Source: an uncultured Verrucomicrobiota bacterium (GTDB lineage Bacteria; Verrucomicrobiota; Verrucomicrobiia; Limisphaerales; CAIQOK01). Taken from it: a stretch of DNA of 34,969 bases. Under the pieces are notes generated by a model that was given only the letters and a program-made list of their open reading frames with translations, had not been told where the DNA came from and ran no database searches. The translations under genes and the position numbers were made by a program. Of this stretch, positions 18,497 to 25,162 are shown one piece after another. Positions within the stretch are counted from its first letter, which is position 1. The number at the start of each line of letters is the position of its first letter. The stretch is taken from positions 1-34,969 of the forward strand of contig CAIQOK010000115.1 in the NCBI GenBank assembly GCA_903873415.1, given 5' to 3'.

Positions 18497-18534
18497 TGTG
18501 GCATATGCTAATCGGACGATGAAACTTTTGGCAA
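18494..18534 (-). promoter_or_regulatory. Promoter abutting the TPR gene start
   Basis: Reading the minus strand, TTGCCA (plus 18529-18534) and TAGCAT (plus 18505-18510) are separated by 18 bases. They match 5 and 4 of 6 consensus positions. The predicted start is about 18498, one to three bases before the ATG at 18496, so the transcript would be effectively leaderless. Confidence 0.45.
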
Positions 18535-18633
18535 TCGATTCCATTGCGCCACCGTTGGGCGTTGGAAATCGCATCCGGGCGCAACGGGCCATGAAGGAAG
18601 GGGGGGGGCTGTGCGATACGGAACCGGGCCGGG

Positions 18634-18682
18634 GTTCGAGCTGGTGTTCCAGCTTGAACTTCTCAGGCAGGCCAACTAGGGT
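18634..18682 (+). promoter_or_regulatory. rnpB promoter with overlapping inverted repeat
   Basis: TTGAAC (18654-18659) and TAGGGT (18677-18682) are spaced by 17 bases. They place the transcript start at about 18688, exactly where the P1 stem of RNase P RNA begins. The agreement of two independent predictions supports the promoter. An inverted repeat, GTTCGAGCTGG (18634-18644) and CCAGCTTGAAC (18649-18659) with a TGTT loop and one mismatched position, has its right arm over the -35 box. Confidence 0.6.
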
Positions 18683-18687
18683 GGAAT

Positions 18688-19089
18688 TGGTTTTGAAAGG
18701 GCGGAGAATCGCTCCCGGCGCAAGCCGGGGGAGGAAAGTCCGAGCACCGCAGGGCGCGATGCCGCGTAACCCCGGTCAGGCCGGGGATACACGCGGGGGA
18801 AGACGCCGTGAGGCGTCCCGACGGAAAGTGCCACAGAAAACAAACCGCCGGCGGAGCGCAAGCCTCGCAGGTAAGGGTGAAAAGGTGCGGTAAGAGCGCA
18901 CCGCTCCAAGCGCAAGCGCGGAGGCACGGAAAACCCCATCGGGTGCAAGGCCAAATAGGGGACCTCGAAGCGGCCCGTTTCAGTTCTCGCGCAAGCGGGA
19001 TGGGTTCCGGGTACTGGCTGCCAAGACAAATGATTCTCTCCACCCGCGAGGGTGCAGACAAAACTCGGCTTACAGCCCTTTCAAAACCA
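18688..19089 (+). ncRNA. rnpB: RNase P RNA, bacterial class A
   Basis: The catalytic RNA that removes 5' leaders from pre-tRNAs. The P1 helix is a perfect 15-base complement of the 5' end TGGTTTTGAAAGGGC (18688-18702) and the 3' end (19075-19089). Conserved core blocks appear in order: GGAGGAAAGTCCGAGC (from 18729), ACAGAAAACAAACCGCC (from about 18833), GTAAGGGTGAAAAGGTGCGG, and near the 3' end a block AGACAAAACTCGGCTTACAG. This last block differs from the usual cagAA consensus by one G to A. The length of about 402 bases is normal. It is tail-to-tail with the GHL10 gene (40 bases apart). A hairpin at 19095-19124 (GCG-TCCCA and TGGGA-CCGC) lies just past the 3' end but lacks a T run. Antisense frames here are not genes. 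Confidence 0.96.
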
Positions 19090-19129
19090 TTTCAGCGTCC
19101 CAAGTGTCCAGACTGCCTGGGACCGCGCA

Positions 19130-20365
19130 TCAGTGTGCGGGGGGAATGTTCCATGGCGTCTGGGCTGGTTGGGGATTGACCTCGCTCTCAAGTGTTTTGA
19201 GCAAAGCCGGATTTTCCGCGAGGCTTTTCATGCTGTAAAGGATGTAGCCCCCGGTCCCGCGTTGTTGGCGGGTGATCCGGATCTGGTTGGAGATTTCCTC
19301 CGGTTTCCATTTGGCGGCATTTGATGCGGCCAGACCCGGAAAGATCCTCCGCCCACCCGGGCTTTGGCCTGTCCACCAGTCCAAGAGCGCAGGAAAACTT
19401 TGTTCCTTTGCATCCACCGGCCAGTAAAGTTGCGGTGCCAGATAATCCACCCAGCCGTTCATGAGCCATTTCCGCGAGTCAGCATAGAGTTTTGCGTAAG
19501 CGTCATATCCCCGCACCGAGGCGGGAAAGCCTGGACGCCAGATGCCGAAGGGGCTGATGCCGAATTTGACCCCGGGTTTGGCGGTTTGAATGGCGCGGTG
19601 CAAGCGTTCGACGAAGGAGTTCACATTGGCCCGGCGCCAGTCCGGGCGGCTGAGCCGGCCGGTGGCGCCAAACTTGCGCCAGCTCGCCGAGTCGGGAAAG
19701 TCCACCTCCGTTCCGTCTGCGGCTTTTTCCTTGTAGGGATAAAAATAATCGTCGAAGTGAACGCCATCGATGTTGTAGCGTTTGACGACATCCATGACCA
19801 CCTTCACGCAGTAATCCTGCACCTCGTGTTCGCCGGGATCGAGCCAGAGAAACTTGCCGTAATGCCGGACCAGGTTTGGGCGGGTTCGGGAGATATGCTT
19901 GGGGGCGATGGGCGAGCGGGCCAGAAAATGATGGGCCCGGAAAGGATTGAACCAGGCGTGGAGCTCCAGACCCCGGACGTGGGCCTGTTCGATTGCAAAG
20001 GCCAGCGGGTCATAAAACGGTTGAGGCGCCTGCCCCATCGTTCCTGTGAGGTATTCCGACCACGGCTCGAAACGGGAGGCGTAGAGGGCGTCGCAGGCGG
20101 TGCGGACCTGGAAGAAGACGGCGTTTAATTTCAGCCGCACGGCCAGGTCCAGAAGCGCGACGAGTTCTTTTTTTTGATCCGCAGTGCTGAGGCCTGGTTT
20201 GGAGGGCCAGTCAATGTTCCCCACTGTGGCGATCCAAACGCCCCTAAATTCACGCAGGGGAGGAGGGGAGATGGGTGCCGGCAAGGAATTGCCGTGTGCA
20301 ATCAGGGCCGTTAGAAGCAGGGCCAGCCCCCGCGCCAAGGGGCTCAGGAGCGGGCGTTTTTTCAT
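19130..20365 (-). CDS. Secreted GHL10 glycosidase (DUF187, DigH/YngK-like)
   Basis: A 411-residue exported TIM-barrel protein of the GHL10 family. The characterised member DigH (YddW) of E. coli cleaves glycan strands of peptidoglycan that have lost their peptides; the substrate here is inferred only. The signal segment is RGLALLLTALIAHGNS. The family start is PPPLREFRGVWIATVGNIDWPSKPGLS (about 34-60), then LNAVFFQVRTACDALYASRFEPWSEYLTG, LELHAWFNPFRA, the acidic IDGVHFDDYFYPY motif (about 220) with likely active-site Asp residues, KFGISPFGIWRPG, and DYLAPQLYWPVD. The ATG at 20365 overlaps the stop of the upstream gene as ATGA, so it is translationally coupled. It is the last gene of the three-gene exported operon and converges on rnpB. 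Confidence 0.88.
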   Translation of the reverse strand: MKKRPLLSPLARGLALLLTALIAHGNSLPAPISPPPLREFRGVWIATVGNIDWPSKPGLSTADQKKELVALLDLAVRLKLNAVFFQVRTACDALYASRFEPWSEYLTGTMGQAPQPFYDPLAFAIEQAHVRGLELHAWFNPFRAHHFLARSPIAPKHISRTRPNLVRHYGKFLWLDPGEHEVQDYCVKVVMDVVKRYNIDGVHFDDYFYPYKEKAADGTEVDFPDSASWRKFGATGRLSRPDWRRANVNSFVERLHRAIQTAKPGVKFGISPFGIWRPGFPASVRGYDAYAKLYADSRKWLMNGWVDYLAPQLYWPVDAKEQSFPALLDWWTGQSPGGRRIFPGLAASNAAKWKPEEISNQIRITRQQRGTGGYILYSMKSLAENPALLKTLESEVNPQPAQTPWNIPPAH

Positions 20366-22254
20366 TTCTTGAGCAGGGGCGGGGCGGGGGAGAAGAACTG
20401 AAACATCAGTCCTTCGGCGCTGGCGTTGCCCGTCAGGACGGTGAAGTGAAAGTAGCGGGCGATTTTGTCGAACGGTGGCAGGAGCGAGAAGTCGGCCCAG
20501 TCCCTGACTCCCGCAGGCAGCAGTGGGTTGTTTAAAGCCGGAGCATTGGTTCCGGCGCCGCGCAGGGATTCAAAAGCGGCGCGGGAGGTGGCGGCCTGGT
20601 TTTCAAAACCGAACCAGCCGGTGCTCAGTCCCCCGGCACGGGCGGCTGCATCTCCCAACCCGGCGCTTTCCTTCAGCGGTTTGGGCGGGGTGTTGCTGCT
20701 GCGGATATATTCCTCGATCAGGGCCGGGTCGGTGCTCAGGGCCACATAGCCGCCGCAGGCGGCATAACTGAGGCTGCCACCGGGGGAAGGGGTCGGACCG
20801 GAGAGCCCGAAGGGCAGCGGGACCACGGGCACGGAATAAATTTTGTGTCCGAGAAATTCCCGCTCTGCGGGAGTGCCGCCAGCCTGGCTGGCAATGAGAA
20901 AGAGGTATTTCAGGGCGGCGGCGAGTTGCTCGGCCTTGGGCGAACCCAGCAGCCAGAGGCTGGGCGCAGCGCTCAATTCCGCCGGAGTCGCGCCCCGCGG
21001 GGCCTTCTCGTAATTGATCACATCGTCGCCCAGATTGCCGAAGAGGTTTTTTTTGATGTCGAAATCAGGATCCTTCTGGCGCGCGGCTTCAGTGGCGGTC
21101 TCAAGGATAAAGTTCAGGCTCCCGGTAAACTGAGGGGAGAGGGCGGAGAGCATCTTCTGCATGGCTGCCCAGGCCCCTTGGCCGTCGATACGCCAGCGCT
21201 GGAATTTGACGGCATCCAAGGGCACAAAGGACGGGGGGCTCGATTCCTTGATTCCGGCCGGGAAGAGTTTGAAGAGTCCGTCGCGCGCGGGTTCCGGGAT
21301 GCCTAGAAAGAATTTCACCAGCAGACCCTCCGCGGAACTCTGCCCCGCCCAGGCCAATGTTTTCAATCCGCTCAATCCAGTCACGCCTGCGATCTTCTGC
21401 GGACTGAACATTGCCAAGGGGGATTGTGCCGGGTCTTTTTCCCCCACCGGTCCGGCCAGCAGTCCCACCAAGGCCTTCACATTGACCCAACCCCAGAAAG
21501 GCACGTCATGGAAGAGGGCCAGCCGGTCCGCCTCGAAGGCGGCCACCCCCGCCAGTGCAGGGGCGGCTCCGCCCGTGAGGTGGGCCAGGGCTTTTTCCAC
21601 GGTTTTCTCGGAGGTTCCGACGATCAGCATCGACTCAAACTGGCCGAGCAACAGTTGGCTGACCGATGTGTTGTTGGTCGCCGTCTCGTTTTCCGATCCG
21701 GCCGGAGAATAAAGTTTGCGGAGGCTTGCCGGAATGTCCTTTTCCGAGACGGGCAGGGTGAGGAATTCCAAGTCGCGGATTTTTGCTGTTTTGATGGGCT
21801 TGCCGCCCTCCACCCATTTGCGGCGGAGGAGAGCGAGATCGTTTTTCAAACGGTCGCTTTTCGATTTGGCATCCAGTAGCAGGAGAAATCCGGGCTGGGC
21901 CTCGCTGGCCGGCCACCCGTTCTGAATCATGGCGATGGTCAGCTGTCCCTGCGGCAGATCCTCGTAATCCGACAGGTTGATCCCGATGTCCCGCTCCAGA
22001 GGCAGCAGGAGTTGTTCTTTCCATCGGGCCACAAACTTGTTTTTGAAGGCGGCCATGTCCGGATCATTCCAGAGCTGCCACTGGGGTGATGCCTGATAAA
22101 GGGTTCGCAGCCGGGTGAAATCGGGGGCCGACACCGCGGCCAGAGTGTCGGCGGGAAGTATTTTTTCAGGAACCGGGATGTCGGCGCGGGTCCGGGTGGT
22201 TAAGGCCAAACAGATCCAAGCGGTGCTGCGGAAAAAACGTGGGAGGAGTCTCAT
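20362..22254 (-). CDS. Secreted DUF3352-like protein of unknown function
   Basis: A 630-residue exported protein whose function I do not recognise. The N-terminus (MRLLPRFFRSTAWICLALTTRTRA) is a signal peptide. It is followed by PVPEKILPADTLAAVSAPDFTRLRTLY, the kind of start seen in DUF3352-like proteins of Planctomycetota and Verrucomicrobiota. Repeated elements of the form LP-x-LAFFSxxD-like (DRLALFHDVPFWGWVNVKAL; GSLSYAACGGYVALSTDPALIEEYI) suggest two related halves. No catalytic motif, Cys pairs or transmembrane segments are apparent beyond the signal. It lies 26 bases after the protease gene and overlaps the GHL10 gene by four bases, so the three are one transcription unit. A role as periplasmic partner or substrate of the two neighbours is a guess. 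Confidence 0.7.
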   Translation of the reverse strand: MRLLPRFFRSTAWICLALTTRTRADIPVPEKILPADTLAAVSAPDFTRLRTLYQASPQWQLWNDPDMAAFKNKFVARWKEQLLLPLERDIGINLSDYEDLPQGQLTIAMIQNGWPASEAQPGFLLLLDAKSKSDRLKNDLALLRRKWVEGGKPIKTAKIRDLEFLTLPVSEKDIPASLRKLYSPAGSENETATNNTSVSQLLLGQFESMLIVGTSEKTVEKALAHLTGGAAPALAGVAAFEADRLALFHDVPFWGWVNVKALVGLLAGPVGEKDPAQSPLAMFSPQKIAGVTGLSGLKTLAWAGQSSAEGLLVKFFLGIPEPARDGLFKLFPAGIKESSPPSFVPLDAVKFQRWRIDGQGAWAAMQKMLSALSPQFTGSLNFILETATEAARQKDPDFDIKKNLFGNLGDDVINYEKAPRGATPAELSAAPSLWLLGSPKAEQLAAALKYLFLIASQAGGTPAEREFLGHKIYSVPVVPLPFGLSGPTPSPGGSLSYAACGGYVALSTDPALIEEYIRSSNTPPKPLKESAGLGDAAARAGGLSTGWFGFENQAATSRAAFESLRGAGTNAPALNNPLLPAGVRDWADFSLLPPFDKIARYFHFTVLTGNASAEGLMFQFFSPAPPLLKK

Positions 22255-22280
22255 GGGGTTGGGGCGGGACAGGCCGCTGA

Positions 22281-23252
22281 TTACTCGGTGGCCAACTGAT
22301 GGGTATGGCTGGGCGGTGCCAGATAGCGGTAGGCGTTGCCCGGATTGTCGTTGGCGTAGGTGAAGGCGTCGCGGTGGTCGAGGAAGAATTTGACCGCCTC
22401 GGCCGGGATTGCAAAGCCCAAACCTTCGCCGGAGGTGAGCTTCATGTTGGTGATTCCCACGACCTCGCCTGCGAGATTAAAGAGAGGCCCGCCGCTGTTG
22501 CCGGGATTGATCTGGGCGGTGGTTTGCAGATAGAGCATGCCGGACATCTCCCGGGTTTTGGTGCTCAGGATTCCCTCGGTAACCGTGCGTTCCAGTCCCA
22601 GCGGGCTGCCGATGGCAAAGACCCGTTCGCCCACAGCAAGCAGATCGGCGCTGCCCAAGGCGACCCGTTTGAACCGGGGTGCATCCGGATCGTCAATTTG
22701 AAGCAGGGCCAAGTCTTGGAATTTGTTGAGTGCAACGATGCGGACCTGTTTGTAGGCATGGGGTGCGAGATGCCCCCCTCGTTGGTGGTAGACCTCGACG
22801 GAAATCTGGGTTTCGCCCTCGATGACGTGGAAGTTGGTCATGAGGAATCCGCCCTCGTTGAGCATGAAGCCCGAGCCCAACCCGCCGGGCGTGCGAACTT
22901 GCACGACCGCTTCACCGAGCTGATTGACCAGATCGCGCACGCTTTGCTCCGGAGATGCTTTGGTGCGCGACAAGTAGAATCCTGTTTCCGCGGCCGCCGG
23001 GCCGGGGCGCTCGCCCGCAGTCACACCCGGGGCCTGCTTGGCTGCAGCGCCTGGGTTCCTGGTGACGGCGAGCACCGCGCTGCGGGGAATCATCAGGACG
23101 GTATATCCCAAGTCGACGGCCAGTTGATCGTGTTTCTCGGCTAGGATCTTTCCGCTTACCGACGCCTTGTCCTTCAGTTCAATCGTGTCGGCCCGTCCAT
23201 GGATCAGGTGGAGGAAGGCGGTTGCTAGAGCCAGCACAGACTTTCTTGACAT
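22281..23252 (-). CDS. Exported trypsin-like serine protease without a PDZ domain
   Basis: A 323-residue secreted protease of the HtrA/trypsin-2 type. A short signal-like N-terminus (MSRKSVLALATAFLHLIHGRA) is followed by a small N-terminal beta segment (TIELKDKASVSGKILAEKHDQLAVDLGYTVLMIPRSAV, about 23-60) of a kind seen ahead of proteases in this phylum, a Pro/Gly/Ala linker, and the protease domain. The catalytic triad is visible: His142 in TNFHVIEG, Asp180 in KFQDLALLQID, and Ser253 in NPGNSGGPLFN. The oxyanion and substrate strand GLGFAIPAEAVKFFLD follows. There is no PDZ domain, unlike DegP or DegS, and the C-terminus (NAYRYLAPPSHTHQLATE) is short. As first gene of the operon it has a strong promoter directly upstream. 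Protein quality control or processing in the periplasm is the likely role. Confidence 0.88.
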   Translation of the reverse strand: MSRKSVLALATAFLHLIHGRADTIELKDKASVSGKILAEKHDQLAVDLGYTVLMIPRSAVLAVTRNPGAAAKQAPGVTAGERPGPAAAETGFYLSRTKASPEQSVRDLVNQLGEAVVQVRTPGGLGSGFMLNEGGFLMTNFHVIEGETQISVEVYHQRGGHLAPHAYKQVRIVALNKFQDLALLQIDDPDAPRFKRVALGSADLLAVGERVFAIGSPLGLERTVTEGILSTKTREMSGMLYLQTTAQINPGNSGGPLFNLAGEVVGITNMKLTSGEGLGFAIPAEAVKFFLDHRDAFTYANDNPGNAYRYLAPPSHTHQLATE

Positions 23253-23311
23253 GCGGGCAGAATAATCGAGTTGGAACGGGTTGACAAGCGGGGTTGCCGC
23301 TTGAGGTCAAC
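23250..23311 (-). promoter_or_regulatory. Promoter and dyad of the protease-DUF3352-GHL10 operon
   Basis: On the minus strand, TTGTCA (plus 23282-23287; 5 of 6) and TATTCT (plus 23259-23264; 4 of 6) are spaced by exactly 17 bases. The start is predicted within a base of the ATG at 23252, so this mRNA should be leaderless. An interrupted inverted repeat spans 23280-23311: outer arms GTTGAC and GTCAAC, inner arms AGCGG and CCGCT. It covers the -35 box and could be an operator. Confidence 0.55.
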
Positions 23312-23388
23312 GGTCTTCCCCCTTTTATGCCTCCGGACAAATGGTTCCTCCTTACTTATCCCCGAAAAGAATCAATCCATTCAACGCT

Positions 23389-24348
23389 TCAATGCGTGAT
23401 TGCCGCGCTAAGCTGGCCGTGGGCGCTGATGGCAGCCACGCGTTTGAGTCCGGGCGGGACGGAGCATTGGTTGGCGGAGTTTGAGCCCCAAGCCACCACC
23501 GTGCCATCGCTTTTCAAGGCCAGGCTGTGGTAGTCCCCGGTGGCAATGGCGATGACTTTAGATAGCCCCGCAGGCACGGCGTAGCGCATCATTCCATAGC
23601 TGCCCCAGGAAACAACCGTCCCGTTCTGCCTGAGGGCCAGGCTGTGGAACCCTCCTGCCGCCACGGCCACGACCTTGTCCAAACCTGCCGGCACGGTGGA
23701 CTGGCCATAGAAGTTGTTGCCCCAAGCGCTGACGGTCCCGTCCTTTCTCAGGGCCAGACTGTGATACATGCCGCCGGCAACGGCCACGACACCACCCAGC
23801 CCCGCCGGCACTTGGCACTGGCCGTCCTGATTGAATCCCCAGGCGACCACCGTGCCATCGCGCTTGAGCGCCAGACTGTGCGCGGCGCCTGCGGCCAGGG
23901 TTCTGACTTTGCTCAACCCTGCGGGCACCGCGTCCTGGCTATAGTCGCCGAATTGGCCGCTGGACCGGCCCCAAGCCAGCACGGTCCCGTTCCACAACAA
24001 GGCCAGGCTATGCACGTTGCCGGCAGCGATCTGGAGCACAGGCTGGCGGTTCAAACTCGTTGGCACCGAGGTCTGCCCGAAGGTGTTGTCACCCCAACTG
24101 CGCACCCGCCCATCCCAGTCAAGGGCTAATCCGTGGAAATCTCCGGCCGCCACGGCCGCCACGCGCGTCTGAAATTCGATGGGCAGTGGGCCCGGAGCTG
24201 TATCTGCGCCGCCCCAGATAACGAGGCGGTGGGCGGCATGAGTTTGAACAACCGCTGAAAGCCCTGCGAGCAGGAGCAGCCATGCAAGTTTGGCGCGGGC
24301 TGAAAGGCAGGGTGCGCCTCGTGCTGGGTGAATTGCTTTTGTTGCCAT
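23389..24348 (-). CDS. Secreted RCC1-repeat (beta-propeller) protein
   Basis: A 319-residue exported protein made of about six to seven RCC1-type repeats, the seven-bladed propeller first known from eukaryotic chromatin factor RCC1. In bacteria the family has no single function. The signal peptide is in SARAKLAWLLLLAGLSAVVQTHA (about 16-38). Repeats follow the pattern HSLAL..DGTVVAWG.N..GQ..VPAGL..V.A.AAG, for example GDFHGLALDWDGRVRSWGDNTFGQTSVP, AAHSLALKRDGTVVAWGFNQDGQCQVP and GMYHSLALRKDGTVSAWGNNFYGQSTVP. There is no accompanying catalytic domain. The start is ATG 24348, the one that gives an intact signal peptide; the frame continues upstream to 24504 without support. A TATATAA at 24381-24387 lies about 33 bases before it, but I see no clear -35. 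Confidence 0.85.
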   Translation of the reverse strand: MATKAIHPARGAPCLSARAKLAWLLLLAGLSAVVQTHAAHRLVIWGGADTAPGPLPIEFQTRVAAVAAGDFHGLALDWDGRVRSWGDNTFGQTSVPTSLNRQPVLQIAAGNVHSLALLWNGTVLAWGRSSGQFGDYSQDAVPAGLSKVRTLAAGAAHSLALKRDGTVVAWGFNQDGQCQVPAGLGGVVAVAGGMYHSLALRKDGTVSAWGNNFYGQSTVPAGLDKVVAVAAGGFHSLALRQNGTVVSWGSYGMMRYAVPAGLSKVIAIATGDYHSLALKSDGTVVAWGSNSANQCSVPPGLKRVAAISAHGQLSAAITH

Positions 24349-25162
24349 GACAGTGCAGCCCAAGGGCAGCACCCACACCTTATATAAATCCCGACGCAAC
24401 GCCATCCGGGATCGACCCGAATCGGGCCCAATGCGGAATCCGGTACGCCTCCGTGAATGATCCGAGGGGGCGGCCGGGCAGGGCTTGGTTCGCCAATTCT
24501 GCAACCGATTCCGCTTGACCGTGGTGCGACGCGTCCAACAGGGCAGGAAATATTTCTTATACTCAATTGGTCGCCCCGCTCGCGAGAGCGGGGCGCGGAT
24601 TGAAACTCTTTAGTGGATGGGTTGGAATCTCTTTTTCCGTCTTCATGGTTTTTATGGGCGTTAGGGTGGATTTGGTTTGGGGTGGGAAGTTTACCATGAA
24701 GCGCATGGGGCGCATGAAGGGGTGGGATGGTTTTTGATGGCGCAACCACGCATCTGTGGAATGTGAGTCAAGTAAAGGGCGCGACACTCCGCGCGCGCCG
24801 TCGCGGTGCAGGAGAAGGCGCGGGTTGGCAAGAGCGGCGTGTAGAGCACTGCCCACCCTGCCGGCGTTTTTAATCAGTCTGTACTATGAGGGACAGGGAG
24901 TGAATCAAGCGCGGTCGGGGCGCAGGGTTGAACGGACGATGCGCAAGGAAATTGGCTATATACCGGCAAATAAGGGCTTGATGCGCAGCACAGCACTGGC
25001 TTGCGAGGCCTGGCAACACAAAGCCTGCCGGACCTGGGGGTCAAGTTTGACGCTGCGTTTGCGGCCTGCTTGCAGTAGATGGGCTGTCATGTGCTGGCCC
25101 GTGGTACATTTGGATTTGTTTTTGTGGTTGAGACTGCTGCGGGATTCTGAATCAATTCGGGC
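24349..25162. other. 814-base non-coding region with a CRISPR-type repeat
   Basis: This is the longest gap in the window, between divergent RCC1 and TIM-barrel genes. Short frames here have no recognisable motif and no matching strand logic. Contents seen: TATATAA near 24381; a solitary CRISPR-type repeat at 24570-24606; a strongly G/T-rich stretch at 24607-24745 with four G runs that could form a quadruplex; and from 24750 on ordinary GC-rich sequence with a short GCCGGCG-T5 element near 24860. I find no second CRISPR repeat, no tRNA and no insertion-sequence ends. Confidence 0.6.
24570..24606 (+). CRISPR. Solitary CRISPR-type repeat (single copy)
   Basis: This 37-base element has exactly the form of a type I CRISPR repeat. 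It starts GTCGCCCCGCTC, forms a perfect 10-bp stem (CGCCCCGCTC with GAGCGGGGCG) around a GCGA loop, and ends CGCGGATTGAAAC, where ATTGAAAC is the classic 8-base 3' handle. The shape is closest to type I-C repeats (GTCGC start, GC-rich hairpin, GGATTGAAAC end), though it is longer than the usual 32 bases. The upstream flank is AT-rich (AATATTTCTTATACTCAATTG, leader-like), with TATACT at 24558-24563. No second copy occurs within the following few hundred bases, and no cas gene is in the window. It is not a terminator, since no T run follows the stem on either strand. Confidence 0.6.

Noticed and set aside
18600-18608. Run of nine G upstream of rnpB as a phase-variable switch
   Set aside because: It lies outside the -35/-10 spacer and outside any coding frame, so no mechanism is apparent.
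18663-19061. Two minus-strand frames of 117-132 codons over rnpB
   Set aside because: The RNA has all conserved RNase P blocks and a perfect P1 helix; such frames are a frequent false gene call over rnpB.
19095-19124. Hairpin after rnpB as an intrinsic terminator
   Set aside because: The stem is good but no T run follows in the rnpB direction; it may instead aid 3'-end processing, which cannot be shown.
24570-24606. The hairpin as an intrinsic terminator of the RCC1 or TIM-barrel gene
   Set aside because: No T run follows the stem on either strand, and both neighbouring genes point away from it.
24607-24760. A second CRISPR repeat or spacer downstream of the solitary repeat
   Set aside because: Scanning the following bases shows no GTCGC start, matching stem or ATTGAAAC end, so an array cannot be claimed.
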